Position numbers and translations under genes: made by a program. 64,000 nt of DNA from Symbiodinium natans. Lineage: Eukaryota > Sar > Dinophyceae > Suessiales > Symbiodiniaceae. Location of the stretch: positions 1 to 64,000 of the forward strand of contig CAJNDS010000399.1 in the NCBI GenBank assembly GCA_905221605.1, read 5' to 3'. Of the stretch, positions 22,513 through 31,159 are shown piece by piece. The notes beneath the pieces were generated by a model. That model was not told the DNA's origin, made no database searches, and worked only from the letters and a program-made list of their open reading frames with translations. Positions within the stretch are counted from its first letter, which is position 1, and each line of letters opens with the position of its first letter.

Positions 22513-22846
22513 AATAGGGGACTTTACCGCCCAAAGTAGGGGGACTTTACCGCCCAAAGTAGGGGGACTTTACCGCCCAAAGTAGGGGGACTTTACAGCC
22601 CAAAGTAGGGGGACTTTACCGCCCAAAGTAGGGGGACTTTACCGCCCAAAGTAGGGGGACTTTACCGCCCAAAGTAGGGGGACTTTACCGCCCAAAGTAG
22701 GGGGACTTTACCGCCCAAAGTAGGGGGACTTTACCGCCCAAAGTAGGGGGACTTTACCGCCCAAAGTAGGGGGACTTTACCGCCCAAAGTAGGGGGACTT
22801 TACTGCCCAAAGTAGGGGGACTTTACTGCCCAAAGTAGGGGGACTT
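22513..22846. repeat. 23-bp minisatellite, about 14 copies
   Basis: The unit is AGGGGGACTTTACCGCCCAA plus AGT. Copies are almost identical; variants replace CCG with CAG or CTG in three units. There are no unique spacers, so it is not CRISPR-like. It begins 53 bases after the stop of the ubiquitin-like gene. Confidence 0.97.
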
Positions 22847-23644
22847 CGCTACACGGGAACGGTGCTTGGATTGTTGTCGTCTATGCAGTTGATGACAGCA
22901 AGGGACTGAGATGTGCGACCGCAGACACAAAAAGCAGGTGTCACATCAAAGCTCTGCATTATAATCCCTAAACCCCTAAACCTAAGATATACAATATTTA
23001 CAAAACAGACCCAAAAATAATATCCACCCGAAAATACCCACAAATTCCCAAATAGAAGCATCACCAAATCCCAGAATCCTTTCTATCCTACATCCTAAAC
23101 CCCCCAAAACCCCAAAATAACAAATATCAAGTAGTCATATGCATAAAAAAGACCCGAAAGCAATATTCGCCCAAAATACCCACAAATTCCCATATAAAAT
23201 ACACCCAAAATCACAAAATAAAATATATCATAGACCCTACACCAAAAAATCATAAATCCCCAACTTCGCCCGAGGGATATTGAATAAGAAAAGAAAACTT
23301 TGACTAAGAAAATGACAGGTGGACGTCTACATGCAGAACACTCACCACGACGAGTTCGACGCAACGGTGCGCCCTTCCTTTGGGTTAGGGTTTTAGTTTA
23401 GGGTTTTTAGTTTAGGGTTTCAGTTTAGGGTTTAGACCCTAAGCCCTAATCCCCTAAACCCTAAAAACGCGGACAACGTCGGCTATTCCTATCATTGAGA
23501 CGCAGAAGTCTCCAAAGTGTCGGCTCTTCCTCTCATTGGGACGCGCTTAGAGTTTTAGGGTTTAGTCTTTTTAGGGTTGTTGTGGTTTAGTTCTTTCGGT
23601 TTAGAAGGGTTGTTGTGGTTTATGTTAGGTTAGGACTATGTTTT
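22847..23644. repeat. Region of telomere-type motifs and a diverged direct repeat before the viral element
   Basis: A CCCTAAACCCC stretch is near 22968. An imperfect direct repeat lies at about 23012-23048 and 23158-23192 (shared AATACCCACAAATTCCCA). TTTAGGG-type runs occur at 23383-23465 and 23552-23600. No gene is supported. Confidence 0.7.
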
Positions 23645-23707
23645 AAAAAAGGGGCATTTCACATTCTTTTGTTTTCGTTTTATTAAAATATTCAATGCCC
23701 CTTTTTT
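23645..23707. promoter_or_regulatory. Inverted repeat at the left edge of the viral element
   Basis: AAAAAAGGGGCAT (23645-23657) is the exact reverse complement of ATGCCCCTTTTTT (23695-23707), giving a 13-bp stem with a 37-base A/T-rich loop. It marks the change from telomere-type repeats to viral sequence. A similar stem with TGCCCTTTTTTTGGTT is at 39208-39268. Confidence 0.75.
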
Positions 23708-23837
23708 GGCGGTGTTTAGGGTTTTAGTATGCTTTATTTATCGGGCAGTCGCCCTAACCGCCGACCACCAGCACCACCCAAGCCGCGCCAAGCCCAGCCC
23801 AAACCACACCCAAACCCAGAAAAAACACCACCCAAAA

Positions 23838-23863
23838 GGACTTAAAGACTTGAAGCCTTATAG
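23838..23863 (+). promoter_or_regulatory. Putative viral promoter before the DNA polymerase gene
   Basis: GGACTTAAAGACTTGAAGCC followed by TTATAG, ending 11 bases before the polymerase ATG. Close relatives precede the genes starting at 28049, 28709 and 29747, which is why I treat it as a promoter or start signal. Confidence 0.6.
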
Positions 23864-23874
23864 GGTATAGGTAT

Positions 23875-26800
23875 ATGGTAGAACCCCGTTTAAACGACGT
23901 GATGAAGTATGTTTTGAGTAGTAATATCGGTGAAATAAAGAAGAGAGGTAATAAAGAATTAAAAAAAGTAGTGATTAATGGTAATGAATACAGATATAAT
24001 AAAGAACAACCCTTCTCAACAAAATTAACCAACAAATTGAATTCAATTGCTAAAACTCAAGGTTTTAAACGTTATGAGATACTACACAGAGCAGGACAAC
24101 AAGCAAAAACGAGACAAGCCCTTAAATCATACGCAATAAGAAGAAAAGCAAAAATCACAGACGAAAGACAAGCACTAAAAAGATACGCGAACACATATTC
24201 GATTACTAATATTAATTTGAACGGTTATCGTGGTTTATCTTATTTAAAATACCAAAAAGAAAGATTAACCGAATACTTGAAAAAAGAAAAACAAATGAAA
24301 GTGTTAATAGAAGTGGATGTCGCATTTAATCATCCAGAAGAGGATGAAGTAAGACACACAATAAGAAGCAGAAGATACAACATATTAAACGAAGAAGATT
24401 TAAACAAAGCCATAAACAACATGGCGGGCGACATTGAGGAACAAATAGAAAACTCACAATTAAAACGTTCAGGATTAACAATAAAAAAGATAATGAAAAT
24501 AACAATCCATTATGACAAATATGACCCTACAAGAGCAGGGTCTTATATTGAATTACCTAAGTGGATATCATTAAAGAAGGCATGTATCAACATTAAAAAC
24601 GATGACGATTATTGTTTCAAATATTGCGTTCAATGTTATTTTTACAATATCTTTAAAAATCACAATCCCGAAAGAATGTATCATTATAATAAGTTGAAAA
24701 ACAATGACTCTTTCTTAAAATGGGATGATGTTAATTTTCCAGCTTCTAATGATGATATAGATTATTTTGAAGAGATTAATGAAGGTAGTATTTCAATAAA
24801 TGTTTATGTTATAGACGAGGATAAACAAAAGATAAGAGCAGACAGAATAACAAAAAAGTTAAGACCAACATGTCATGTAAATCTGTTACGCTTAGAAAAG
24901 GATGATAAAAGTCATTATGTTTTGATAAAGGATTATTCGAGATTAATGAGTTCTCAGACAAACAAACATAAAACAAAACTGTTTCATTGTCAATTTTGTC
25001 AGAAAGGCTTTCAGAAAGAAAACTTACTAACGCAACATACTATAAAAGGATGTATGGCAAATAACATTCAAAACGTAGAGATGCCAGAAAAGGATAAAAC
25101 ATTTTTCAAGAACCACTATAAAAAGCTTAAATGTCCATATGTTATATACGGTGATTTTGAATGTTTAACAACACAAACAGATGAAGGTATAAAAGGGACA
25201 TATCAGGAACATAAACCATCGGGTTTTATGTTAAACGTTGTTAATTCAATAACCGATGAATGTAAGCCTTACTTATACAGAGGTGAAGATTGCATGAACA
25301 AATTCTGCGAAACCATGAATGAGATAAGGGAAGAAATCATGTATGTAATAAAACATCCCTTATCAATGAATGACTTAACAGACAAAGAACAAAAAGAATA
25401 CGACGAAGCCAAAAGGTGTCATATTTGTAACGGTTGTTTTGATAACAAAAAGGACGGAAAAAAGAAGGTAAGAGACCATTGTCATTTTACAGGACAATAT
25501 AGAGGTCCAGCACACTTAAAATGTAATCTTGATTTTTGTTTTAAAGATTTCAAAATCCCAGTTTTCTTTCATAATCTTAAGAATTATGACGCGCACTTAA
25601 TTATATCCAACTTGGATAAGTTAGACACGGAAAAAGAAGAAATAAACGTAATTGCACAAAACAGCGAAAAGTTCATAACCTTTTGTCTTAAAGAGCTTGA
25701 GTTTAAAGATACGTTCAGTTTTTTATCTTCTTCCTTAGATAAGCTTGTTAAGCTAACAAAATATGAAGAAAATGATAAGCGCGAAAATTGGACGGAAAAC
25801 TTCAAATTCAGCAGAACAAGCAAATACATAACATCAGATGAGGATTTAGATTTATTAACGGATAAGGGCGTTTATCCATATGATTACTTCACAGATTTTA
25901 AGAAATTTAATGAAACATCCCTACCATCAATTGAAGATTTTTATAGTCAGCTTACGGAACAGAACATAGAACAAAAAGAATATGACAGAGCAAAACACAT
26001 ATGGAACCATTTTAACATAAAAGACTTGGGAGAATACCACGACTTATATTTGCAAACAGATGTGTTTTTATTAACAGACGTCTTTGAAAACTTTAGAACT
26101 AAATGTTTAGAAGATTACGGCTTAGACCCAGCTCATTATTACACATTACCTAATTTTAGTTGGGACGCGATGCTTTTAAAAACAGGTGTTTGCTTACAAC
26201 TGGTTCAAGATGAAGAGATTTATAAAATGTTTGAAAAAGGACTTCGAGGTGGCATGTGTCAAACATCATTAAGAAAAGCAGACGCAAACAATAAATACAT
26301 GGGTGAAGATTATGATAAATCTAAGGAATCATCATATATAAATTACTTAGATGCTAATAACTTATATGGTTTAGCCATGTGTCAAAAATTGCCATACAAA
26401 GATATTAAATTTGAAGATAAGCCCTTAACCGAAGAAGAAATAATTAATTATACTGACGGTTCTCTCGGCTTTATTGTAGATGTTGATTTAGAGTATCCCG
26501 ACGAAGTCCATGAGAAACATAAGGATTACCCATTAGCACCGCAAATAATGAATGTTACCGCAGACATGTTATCGGAAACACAGAAGGGAATATATAAATC
26601 ATATAATCACAATAAAGAGCCTACAGATGAGAAAACAAACAAGCTAATCTTAAATGTATATGATAAAAATAGATATGTATGTCACGTTAAGATTTTACAG
26701 TATTATCTGAAACAAGGCTTGAAAATAAAGCGTGTTTGGAGAACAATATCTTTCAAACAAAAGGCATGGCTAAAACCATGGATTGATTTTAACACTAACA

Positions 26801-27618
26801 AAAGAAAACAGGCAACATCAGATTTTGAAAAAGATATGTATAAATTAATGAATAACGCTTGCTACGGTAAAACAATGGAAAACGTAAGAGAACATATAGA
26901 TTTTGAATTAGTTAATACACCTCAACGTTATCAAAAATGTGTTAATAGTCCTACATTTAAACATAGACATATAATTAATGAAAATCTCGTAGGAGTTGAA
27001 AAGCTAAAACACACAGTATTATTAAATAAGCCTATATATGCGGGTATGTGTATCTTAGACTTATCTAAGTTACATATGTATTCGTTTTATTATGACGTTC
27101 TAAAAAAGAAATACGAAGACAACATAAGATTAATATATACTGATACTGACAGCTTCGTTATACATACTAAAACAGATGATATATATGAAGACTTCCAAGA
27201 AATAAGTAATCACATGGACTTTAGCGGCTATGATAAAAATCATAAATGCTATGACCCAAAAAATAAGAAGGTATTAGGAAAATTCAAAGATGAATGCGAC
27301 GGCAAGATAATAACAAGCTTCATAGGATTAAAGCCTAAATCTTATGCATTCAAGATACATAATGAACAGAATGAAGAAAAGAAAAGCAAAGGCATAGTAA
27401 AACATAAAGTTAAGAAAGAATTCAATTATAAAAGATACGAAGACACCTTAAACAATGAATGTATAGATAACAGCGTAACATTTAACAGCATACGTTCAAA
27501 AAATCATCAGATATATAGCATAAAACAAACAAAACAAGCTCTAAGCAGTTATGATAATAAAAGGTATTACATAAATAACATAGAAAGTTTGCCATATGGG
27601 TTTTTTAGCATAAAGTAG
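23875..27618 (+). CDS. Protein-primed family B DNA polymerase of a Polinton/virophage-type element
   Basis: 1247 codons, intact, AT-rich. A basic N-terminal part is followed by a C2H2-like finger (C-x2-C, H-x4-C) near residues 368-393. The exonuclease domain follows, with YGDFECL (Exo I, ~425), HNLKNYDAH (Exo II, ~566) and YLQTDVFLL (Exo III, ~726). Between Exo I and II is an inserted CxxC...DHCHFTG...CN zinc/HNH module (about 514-555) as in recombination endonuclease VII. Polymerase motifs are DANNLYG (~826), KLMNNACYGKTMEN (~990) and YTDTDSF (~1088). This is the DNA_pol_B_2 family that replicates linear viral genomes from a terminal protein. All catalytic acidic residues are present, so the enzyme could be active. 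It converges with the gene at 27654. Confidence 0.97.
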   Translation: MVEPRLNDVMKYVLSSNIGEIKKRGNKELKKVVINGNEYRYNKEQPFSTKLTNKLNSIAKTQGFKRYEILHRAGQQAKTRQALKSYAIRRKAKITDERQALKRYANTYSITNINLNGYRGLSYLKYQKERLTEYLKKEKQMKVLIEVDVAFNHPEEDEVRHTIRSRRYNILNEEDLNKAINNMAGDIEEQIENSQLKRSGLTIKKIMKITIHYDKYDPTRAGSYIELPKWISLKKACINIKNDDDYCFKYCVQCYFYNIFKNHNPERMYHYNKLKNNDSFLKWDDVNFPASNDDIDYFEEINEGSISINVYVIDEDKQKIRADRITKKLRPTCHVNLLRLEKDDKSHYVLIKDYSRLMSSQTNKHKTKLFHCQFCQKGFQKENLLTQHTIKGCMANNIQNVEMPEKDKTFFKNHYKKLKCPYVIYGDFECLTTQTDEGIKGTYQEHKPSGFMLNVVNSITDECKPYLYRGEDCMNKFCETMNEIREEIMYVIKHPLSMNDLTDKEQKEYDEAKRCHICNGCFDNKKDGKKKVRDHCHFTGQYRGPAHLKCNLDFCFKDFKIPVFFHNLKNYDAHLIISNLDKLDTEKEEINVIAQNSEKFITFCLKELEFKDTFSFLSSSLDKLVKLTKYEENDKRENWTENFKFSRTSKYITSDEDLDLLTDKGVYPYDYFTDFKKFNETSLPSIEDFYSQLTEQNIEQKEYDRAKHIWNHFNIKDLGEYHDLYLQTDVFLLTDVFENFRTKCLEDYGLDPAHYYTLPNFSWDAMLLKTGVCLQLVQDEEIYKMFEKGLRGGMCQTSLRKADANNKYMGEDYDKSKESSYINYLDANNLYGLAMCQKLPYKDIKFEDKPLTEEEIINYTDGSLGFIVDVDLEYPDEVHEKHKDYPLAPQIMNVTADMLSETQKGIYKSYNHNKEPTDEKTNKLILNVYDKNRYVCHVKILQYYLKQGLKIKRVWRTISFKQKAWLKPWIDFNTNKRKQATSDFEKDMYKLMNNACYGKTMENVREHIDFELVNTPQRYQKCVNSPTFKHRHIINENLVGVEKLKHTVLLNKPIYAGMCILDLSKLHMYSFYYDVLKKKYEDNIRLIYTDTDSFVIHTKTDDIYEDFQEISNHMDFSGYDKNHKCYDPKNKKVLGKFKDECDGKIITSFIGLKPKSYAFKIHNEQNEEKKSKGIVKHKVKKEFNYKRYEDTLNNECIDNSVTFNSIRSKNHQIYSIKQTKQALSSYDNKRYYINNIESLPYGFFSIK

Positions 27619-27627
27619 AAAAAATAG

Positions 27628-27653
27628 ATATTGATAAAAACAATTATCAATAT
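27628..27653. terminator. Hairpin between convergent polymerase and zinc-finger genes
   Basis: ATATTGATAA, a 6-base loop, then TTATCAATAT: a perfect 10-bp stem that starts 10 bases after the polymerase stop and abuts the end of the opposite gene. Its placement suits a bidirectional 3'-end signal. Confidence 0.7.
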
Positions 27654-28049
27654 TTATTTAATTGGCATTGGAACATGCCCAAACGTTATTGATTTTAAAA
27701 TTTTGTCTCTTGCTTCGTCTTGTCTTTTTTCTAACTGTCGTGACTTACACTTTTGAGTTAGGTAATGGCGGGATTTATTCGCCTTTGTGCTTATACACGC
27801 ACCGCATCTATCACATGTCCAACCGACTTTAAGCTTTGTTTGAAAATAGTCTCTAAAATATCCGTTTTCCTTATTTTTTGCGTTGTTACTGTCATTTAAT
27901 GCCTTACGCTTCTGTTCCCGCGTGGGCTCTTCTTCTTTCTCGGTGTCTGTGGTAAAGCTTCCCGCATCTTCTACCGAATTCCATAGTATATCAAATAATT
28001 CGTCGTCTATCACTGACTTTTTGCCATTATGCACAAAAAAGCTTGTCAT
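27654..28049 (-). CDS. Small viral zinc-finger protein
   Basis: 131 codons. The N-terminal half is acidic; the middle is Lys/Asn-rich. Residues about 75-100 form a finger, WTCDRCGACI with a distal H and C (C-x2-C-x11-H-x5-C pattern). The same finger type ends the GIY-YIG protein encoded just upstream on the same strand, so the two genes share a module, probably for DNA or protein binding. The ATG follows the putative promoter at 28059-28083 by nine bases. Its function is otherwise unknown. Confidence 0.8.
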   Translation of the reverse strand: MTSFFVHNGKKSVIDDELFDILWNSVEDAGSFTTDTEKEEEPTREQKRKALNDSNNAKNKENGYFRDYFQTKLKVGWTCDRCGACISTKANKSRHYLTQKCKSRQLEKRQDEARDKILKSITFGHVPMPIK

Positions 28050-28058
28050 CCAATTATT

Positions 28059-28083
28059 CTATAAGGCTTCTACTCTTTAAGCC
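28059..28083 (-). promoter_or_regulatory. Putative viral promoter of the zinc-finger gene
   Basis: Read on the minus strand it is GGCTTAAAGAGTAGAAGCC plus TTATAG, matching the polymerase motif at 20 or more of 26 positions. The TAA within CTTAAAG is also the stop codon of the GIY-YIG gene, so the signal overlaps the preceding gene. Confidence 0.6.
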
Positions 28084-28709
28084 GTTTTCCCGCGTTGCAT
28101 ACATCTCTTAGTCTGTTGGTGTGTCTTCATGTCGTATTTTCTTACAATTGCCCCGCATTTCTCACACGTTGCCTTTTCAGACACTTTTTGCTTGTTGTTC
28201 TGTCGCCACTCACTATTGTATTTCTGAACGTGTTCTTTGTTGTCCTGCTTCCAATTTCTATTATATTCTTGATAATGTTCCTTTCGCTCCTCTCTGTATG
28301 CTTTAAGCTTCTCCTTGTTGTTTTCTCTATAAGCTTTGTCTGTTTCACGTTTATGTTCCTTTGTAGCATCTCTGAATTCTTGTTGTGTTCTTCCTGCTAT
28401 ATGTTTGTTAATACACTCAGTATTTTGTATGTGAAAACCTTCTCGTCGTAGTAACTCATCTTTGCTATTACATGGATAATTCTCCACTAATTCTATTTTA
28501 CAATTTAAAATGTCATAAGTGTCAAATATATCGAACGAACGTGTTTTTCCATGGTTTCCCTTCAAATATGAATTATAATGATGTCTATGTCTTGCCATTC
28601 TTTGACTTAAACTTTCGCAAGTGCTACCAATATAACACATGTTATAGCCATTATCAACTATTTTATAAATTTTACCGTTCTCATATCTTGTCATATCTCT
28701 ACTTATCAT
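28077..28709 (-). CDS. GIY-YIG endonuclease with a C-terminal zinc finger
   Basis: 210 codons. The nuclease domain occupies residues about 12-105: KIYKIV and CYIGST give the GIY-YIG pair, then RMARHRHHY with the catalytic Arg/His region, and a later Glu in ELLRREGFHIQ. Residues about 115-175 are a highly charged helical stretch with repeated YRE/YNR units. Residues about 181-204 are a C-x2-C...H-x5-C finger like that of the neighbouring gene. GIY-YIG enzymes cut DNA in homing, repair and recombination; virophages and Polinton-like elements often carry one. The start follows a CTTAAAGACAAG motif (28716-28727) by six bases. Confidence 0.92.
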   Translation of the reverse strand: MISRDMTRYENGKIYKIVDNGYNMCYIGSTCESLSQRMARHRHHYNSYLKGNHGKTRSFDIFDTYDILNCKIELVENYPCNSKDELLRREGFHIQNTECINKHIAGRTQQEFRDATKEHKRETDKAYRENNKEKLKAYREERKEHYQEYNRNWKQDNKEHVQKYNSEWRQNNKQKVSEKATCEKCGAIVRKYDMKTHQQTKRCMQRGKTA

Positions 28710-28715
28710 TCTTTT

Positions 28716-28727
28716 CTTGTCTTTAAG
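28716..28727 (-). promoter_or_regulatory. Putative viral promoter of the GIY-YIG gene
   Basis: On the minus strand this reads CTTAAAGACAAG, the core of the motif seen before the polymerase gene, six bases before the ATG at 28709 and only five bases past the integrase stop codon. Confidence 0.5.
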
Positions 28728-28732
28728 ATGTT

Positions 28733-29665
28733 TTATTCATTCACTAATAATAGTTCATGCCTATTATACTGTTTAGTTTTACCTTCTAAAATATAGAACT
28801 TATTTAATGTGGTATCTCTATCTACTTTGGCAACTGTATAAATTTGTGGATGCCACCGACTACGGGTCTCCTTCCTCGAACTATAATTTCCTTTTCCTTT
28901 GTCGTATATTTTGACTTTATCCCCTTCTTCTATTTTAGGATAATTTCTTAAATATTTTTCTTTCAACACTAAATTAGCCTTTACATTTACTTCGTTGTCG
29001 TCTTCGTGTGCTTTATTCGGTGTAAATCCTGTGCTCGAATGAACCATCATATTATTATATTTCTTTAATACTGGTTTCAACATTTCAGACCAACTTTGTT
29101 TAGTAAATTCGGCTCTGTCTCCTATCATTTTCTTAAAGGTTCTTATTGCTCTCTCGGCTACGTTAGCGTGTGTCAATGTTACTATATGGTTAATACCTTC
29201 GCCTTTAAAATAATCTTGAAGTTTTTTAGAATTGAAGCTACCTTCATCGTCTGAATAAATACTCATCGGATGCCCTAACGTTTTGAAACACTCTAAAACC
29301 GCATCATATACATCAACACCATCTTTACTTTTTAATGGGACGACATGAACTTTTTTGCTAAATATATCAATACATAAAAGGGCATATCTCAATTTATCTT
29401 TTGTTCCTGTGTCTCTCATTAAGCTTTGCATATCCATAATATCAATCTGAAATTCAAATCTGCTAAAAGGTGCAGAATAGCTATTAAAATTTTTGTATCC
29501 TTGCTTTTGCTTGTTAGGTTGCTTTTTAACCCAATCTTTAACAAATTGAAGACTCACACCTGCGCCATCTTTGTTAGCTTCCTTGTATAAACTCTGAATG
29601 CTACCATAACCACGTTCTAAGTCATAATATATATTGCTTAATATTTCTTCCTTGCTTAAACTCAT
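28733..29665 (-). CDS. RVE-family integrase (DDE type)
   Basis: 310 codons from the ATG at 29665; the frame is open upstream to 29782, but that part overlaps the divergent gene and its promoter and is hydrophobic without matching the family. The RNase H-fold core shows QIDIMDM (first Asp, ~75), IYSDDEGSF (second Asp, ~139-140) and NVAERAIRTFK (Glu, ~171), so the DD(E) triad is intact. Residues about 230-305 form a chromo/SH3-like tail with GDKVKIYDKG and a WHPQIYTV strand, as in Polinton integrases. The enzyme inserts the viral DNA into host chromosomes. It is adjacent to the GIY-YIG gene on the same strand. Confidence 0.95.
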   Translation of the reverse strand: MSLSKEEILSNIYYDLERGYGSIQSLYKEANKDGAGVSLQFVKDWVKKQPNKQKQGYKNFNSYSAPFSRFEFQIDIMDMQSLMRDTGTKDKLRYALLCIDIFSKKVHVVPLKSKDGVDVYDAVLECFKTLGHPMSIYSDDEGSFNSKKLQDYFKGEGINHIVTLTHANVAERAIRTFKKMIGDRAEFTKQSWSEMLKPVLKKYNNMMVHSSTGFTPNKAHEDDNEVNVKANLVLKEKYLRNYPKIEEGDKVKIYDKGKGNYSSRKETRSRWHPQIYTVAKVDRDTTLNKFYILEGKTKQYNRHELLLVNE

Positions 29666-29697
29666 ATAAAGAGTAGAGAAAAGAAGCAATGATAAAA

Positions 29698-29736
29698 AAG
29701 GACTTAAAAACGACTTAAAGACTTGACGACTTATTA
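29698..29736 (+). promoter_or_regulatory. Putative viral promoter in the divergent integrase/29747 region
   Basis: GGACTTAAAAA is followed by a full motif, CGACTTAAAGACTTGACGAC plus TTATTA, ending 11 bases before the ATG at 29747, the same spacing as for the polymerase. The integrase starts on the other strand from the same 80-base interval, so the region may serve both genes. Confidence 0.55.
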
Positions 29737-29746
29737 TGTTAGTGAG

Positions 29747-30307
29747 ATGAAGGCTTGTATTTACAATTGTCCTAACTGTCAAAAGTTAAAAAACCTTGAG
29801 TTGTGCTTTCCTGATAATGTCAATGACAATATTAAGGAATTCCTAACTTGTTCTGATATTATTGACAATGATGTTTATGATGACCTATATCTGTTTGCTC
29901 GGATGTATCCCTTAGACTTAACCCAGAAAGAAATAAAACGTTGTTGTTTTGATTTTAGAGTAGACCCAAATCTTTTTCGTAAATATATCAATACTAATAC
30001 AATGGAGCACATTAAAACCATATATGATAATTTTTATGACTTGCACTTTTGCGCTGAATATTTTAACAAACGTGCTACTTGTTTCGGTGATTTATTCTTT
30101 TACAACAACAAGATGTATAGTGAAGTTTATATAATACTTGAAATTGTCATAGACATATATTTATTTAAGAAGAATACAAGATGTAAGCCTCACGATTATA
30201 AGTTCTTCAAACATGATATTCAGGAAGAAATATTTGATATAATGGAAAAACAAGCTGAAAGTATATTGGCATGTAAAACAAACAAAAGTATTCTCAAACA
30301 AACCTAA
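29747..30307 (+). CDS. Viral protein of unknown function with an N-terminal Cys cluster
   Basis: 186 codons. The first 20 residues have four Cys (CIYNCPNCQKL...LC) that could bind zinc. The rest is helical, rich in Asp, Phe and Tyr, with a CCFDFRVDPNLF segment. No family recognised. Codon and base use match the other viral genes. It has the best upstream motif match after the polymerase, which suggests early expression. Confidence 0.75.
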   Translation: MKACIYNCPNCQKLKNLELCFPDNVNDNIKEFLTCSDIIDNDVYDDLYLFARMYPLDLTQKEIKRCCFDFRVDPNLFRKYINTNTMEHIKTIYDNFYDLHFCAEYFNKRATCFGDLFFYNNKMYSEVYIILEIVIDIYLFKKNTRCKPHDYKFFKHDIQEEIFDIMEKQAESILACKTNKSILKQT

Positions 30308-30365
30308 CTATTAATAGGTTACATTAATAATTAAGTTTAACACGTTTTAAAGGTAAAGCGTGTTA
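30301..30365. terminator. Two small stem-loops after the 29747 gene
   Basis: AACCTA (30301-30306, overlapping the stop codon) pairs with TAGGTT (30315-30320), and TAACACG (30338-30344) pairs with CGTGTTA (30359-30365). They lie in the spacer before the next same-strand gene and may mark its 3' end. Confidence 0.45.
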
Positions 30366-30376
30366 CAACCTTAATC

Positions 30377-30754
30377 ATGGGAAGTTCAACATCTACCCAA
30401 CAAACAACAACACGACCTTTAATAAATCCTAAACCTATACATGTTCATCCTAAATTCTCGATGGGTGAATGTATATTTACAGTTGATAACCCCGAACTGT
30501 ATAGAGACCACTCATGTAAAGTAATATTTAAATATGTTGTAAATGATGAAGTTTGTAAAGATATACGCGGGAAGATAATAAAAGATATAATAACTGGATG
30601 TTCACATTATACCGAATGGTATTTAAGGACATACATACCCATCGAAAACGAAGATAAAAATAATTGGTTTGTATTTAAAACAACCCTCGGAGAACTTGAA
30701 GAAACAATCGCCATTTATAAATTAAATAACTTTTCATATCATATTTATCCTTGA
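30377..30754 (+). CDS. Small viral protein with a possible N-myristoylation signal
   Basis: 125 codons, starting MGSSTSTQ, which fits the N-myristoylation pattern (Gly2, Ser/Thr6). No membrane segment. The body is a compact mix of beta and helix with three Cys. No family recognised. Myristoylated proteins are common among virion and membrane proteins of large DNA viruses, but a virion role here is only a guess. The upstream TTTTAAAGGTAAAG is a weak form of the early motif. Confidence 0.75.
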   Translation: MGSSTSTQQTTTRPLINPKPIHVHPKFSMGECIFTVDNPELYRDHSCKVIFKYVVNDEVCKDIRGKIIKDIITGCSHYTEWYLRTYIPIENEDKNNWFVFKTTLGELEETIAIYKLNNFSYHIYP

Positions 30755-30759
30755 TGAGT

Positions 30760-30784
30760 TTTAATATTATCAAATAATATTAAA
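30760..30784. terminator. Hairpin between convergent genes
   Basis: TTTAATATTA, loop TCAAA, TAATATTAAA: a perfect 10-bp stem placed between the stop codons at 30754 and 30792. Confidence 0.7.
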
Positions 30785-30791
30785 TCACATC

Positions 30792-31130
30792 TCACTCCTC
30801 GCTTTTAGCGGGTGTTTTAAATTGATACTTTTCTTGTTCTTTGTTGAATTCGATATCATAATATTTCAATGTGTCTTCTTTTGGGACTTTGATTTCGCCC
30901 TTATTCAGTCTTTCCATGTAAGTTTTCCTTTTCTTGCTCCAATCGCTTTTCTCGCTTTTATCAACTGGTGTTGTCGTTGTGTTTTTTTCATAAGTGCTTG
31001 GTTTCTTAACATTATCCTTAACCAATTGTTGAACAATACCTAAAATTTCGTTAATCTTCAATTGAGTCATATTGTGATTTTCTATAACAGTGTTATAAAT
31101 CATGTCCGTGCTCACCTTACCCTCGGTCAT
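30792..31130 (-). CDS. Small charged viral protein, function unknown
   Basis: 112 codons. An N-terminal helix (about 1-40) is followed by a Thr/Lys/Ser-rich linker and a KKRKTYMERLNKGEIKVP basic segment. No family recognised. It starts six bases after a diverged promoter-like motif that overlaps the stop codon of the gene upstream. Confidence 0.7.
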   Translation of the reverse strand: MTEGKVSTDMIYNTVIENHNMTQLKINEILGIVQQLVKDNVKKPSTYEKNTTTTPVDKSEKSDWSKKRKTYMERLNKGEIKVPKEDTLKYYDIEFNKEQEKYQFKTPAKSEE

Positions 31131-31136
31131 ATACGT

Positions 31137-31159
31137 TATTACGTATTCTACCCTTTAGA
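31137..31159 (-). promoter_or_regulatory. Putative viral promoter, diverged copy
   Basis: On the minus strand it reads TCTAAAGGGTAGAATACG then TAATA; compared with the motif at 28059 it shares TAAAG and GTAGAA. It includes the TAA stop of the gene ending at 31155, repeating the overlap seen at 28077. Confidence 0.4.

Noticed and set aside
22513-22846. CRISPR-like direct repeats
   Set aside because: Repeats are head to tail without unique spacers, and the genome is eukaryotic; it is a minisatellite. The same holds for 54478-54800.
29666-29782. N-terminal extension of the integrase to 29782
   Set aside because: The extra 39 codons overlap the divergent gene and its motif and do not resemble integrase; the ATG at 29665 leaves a normal N-terminus.
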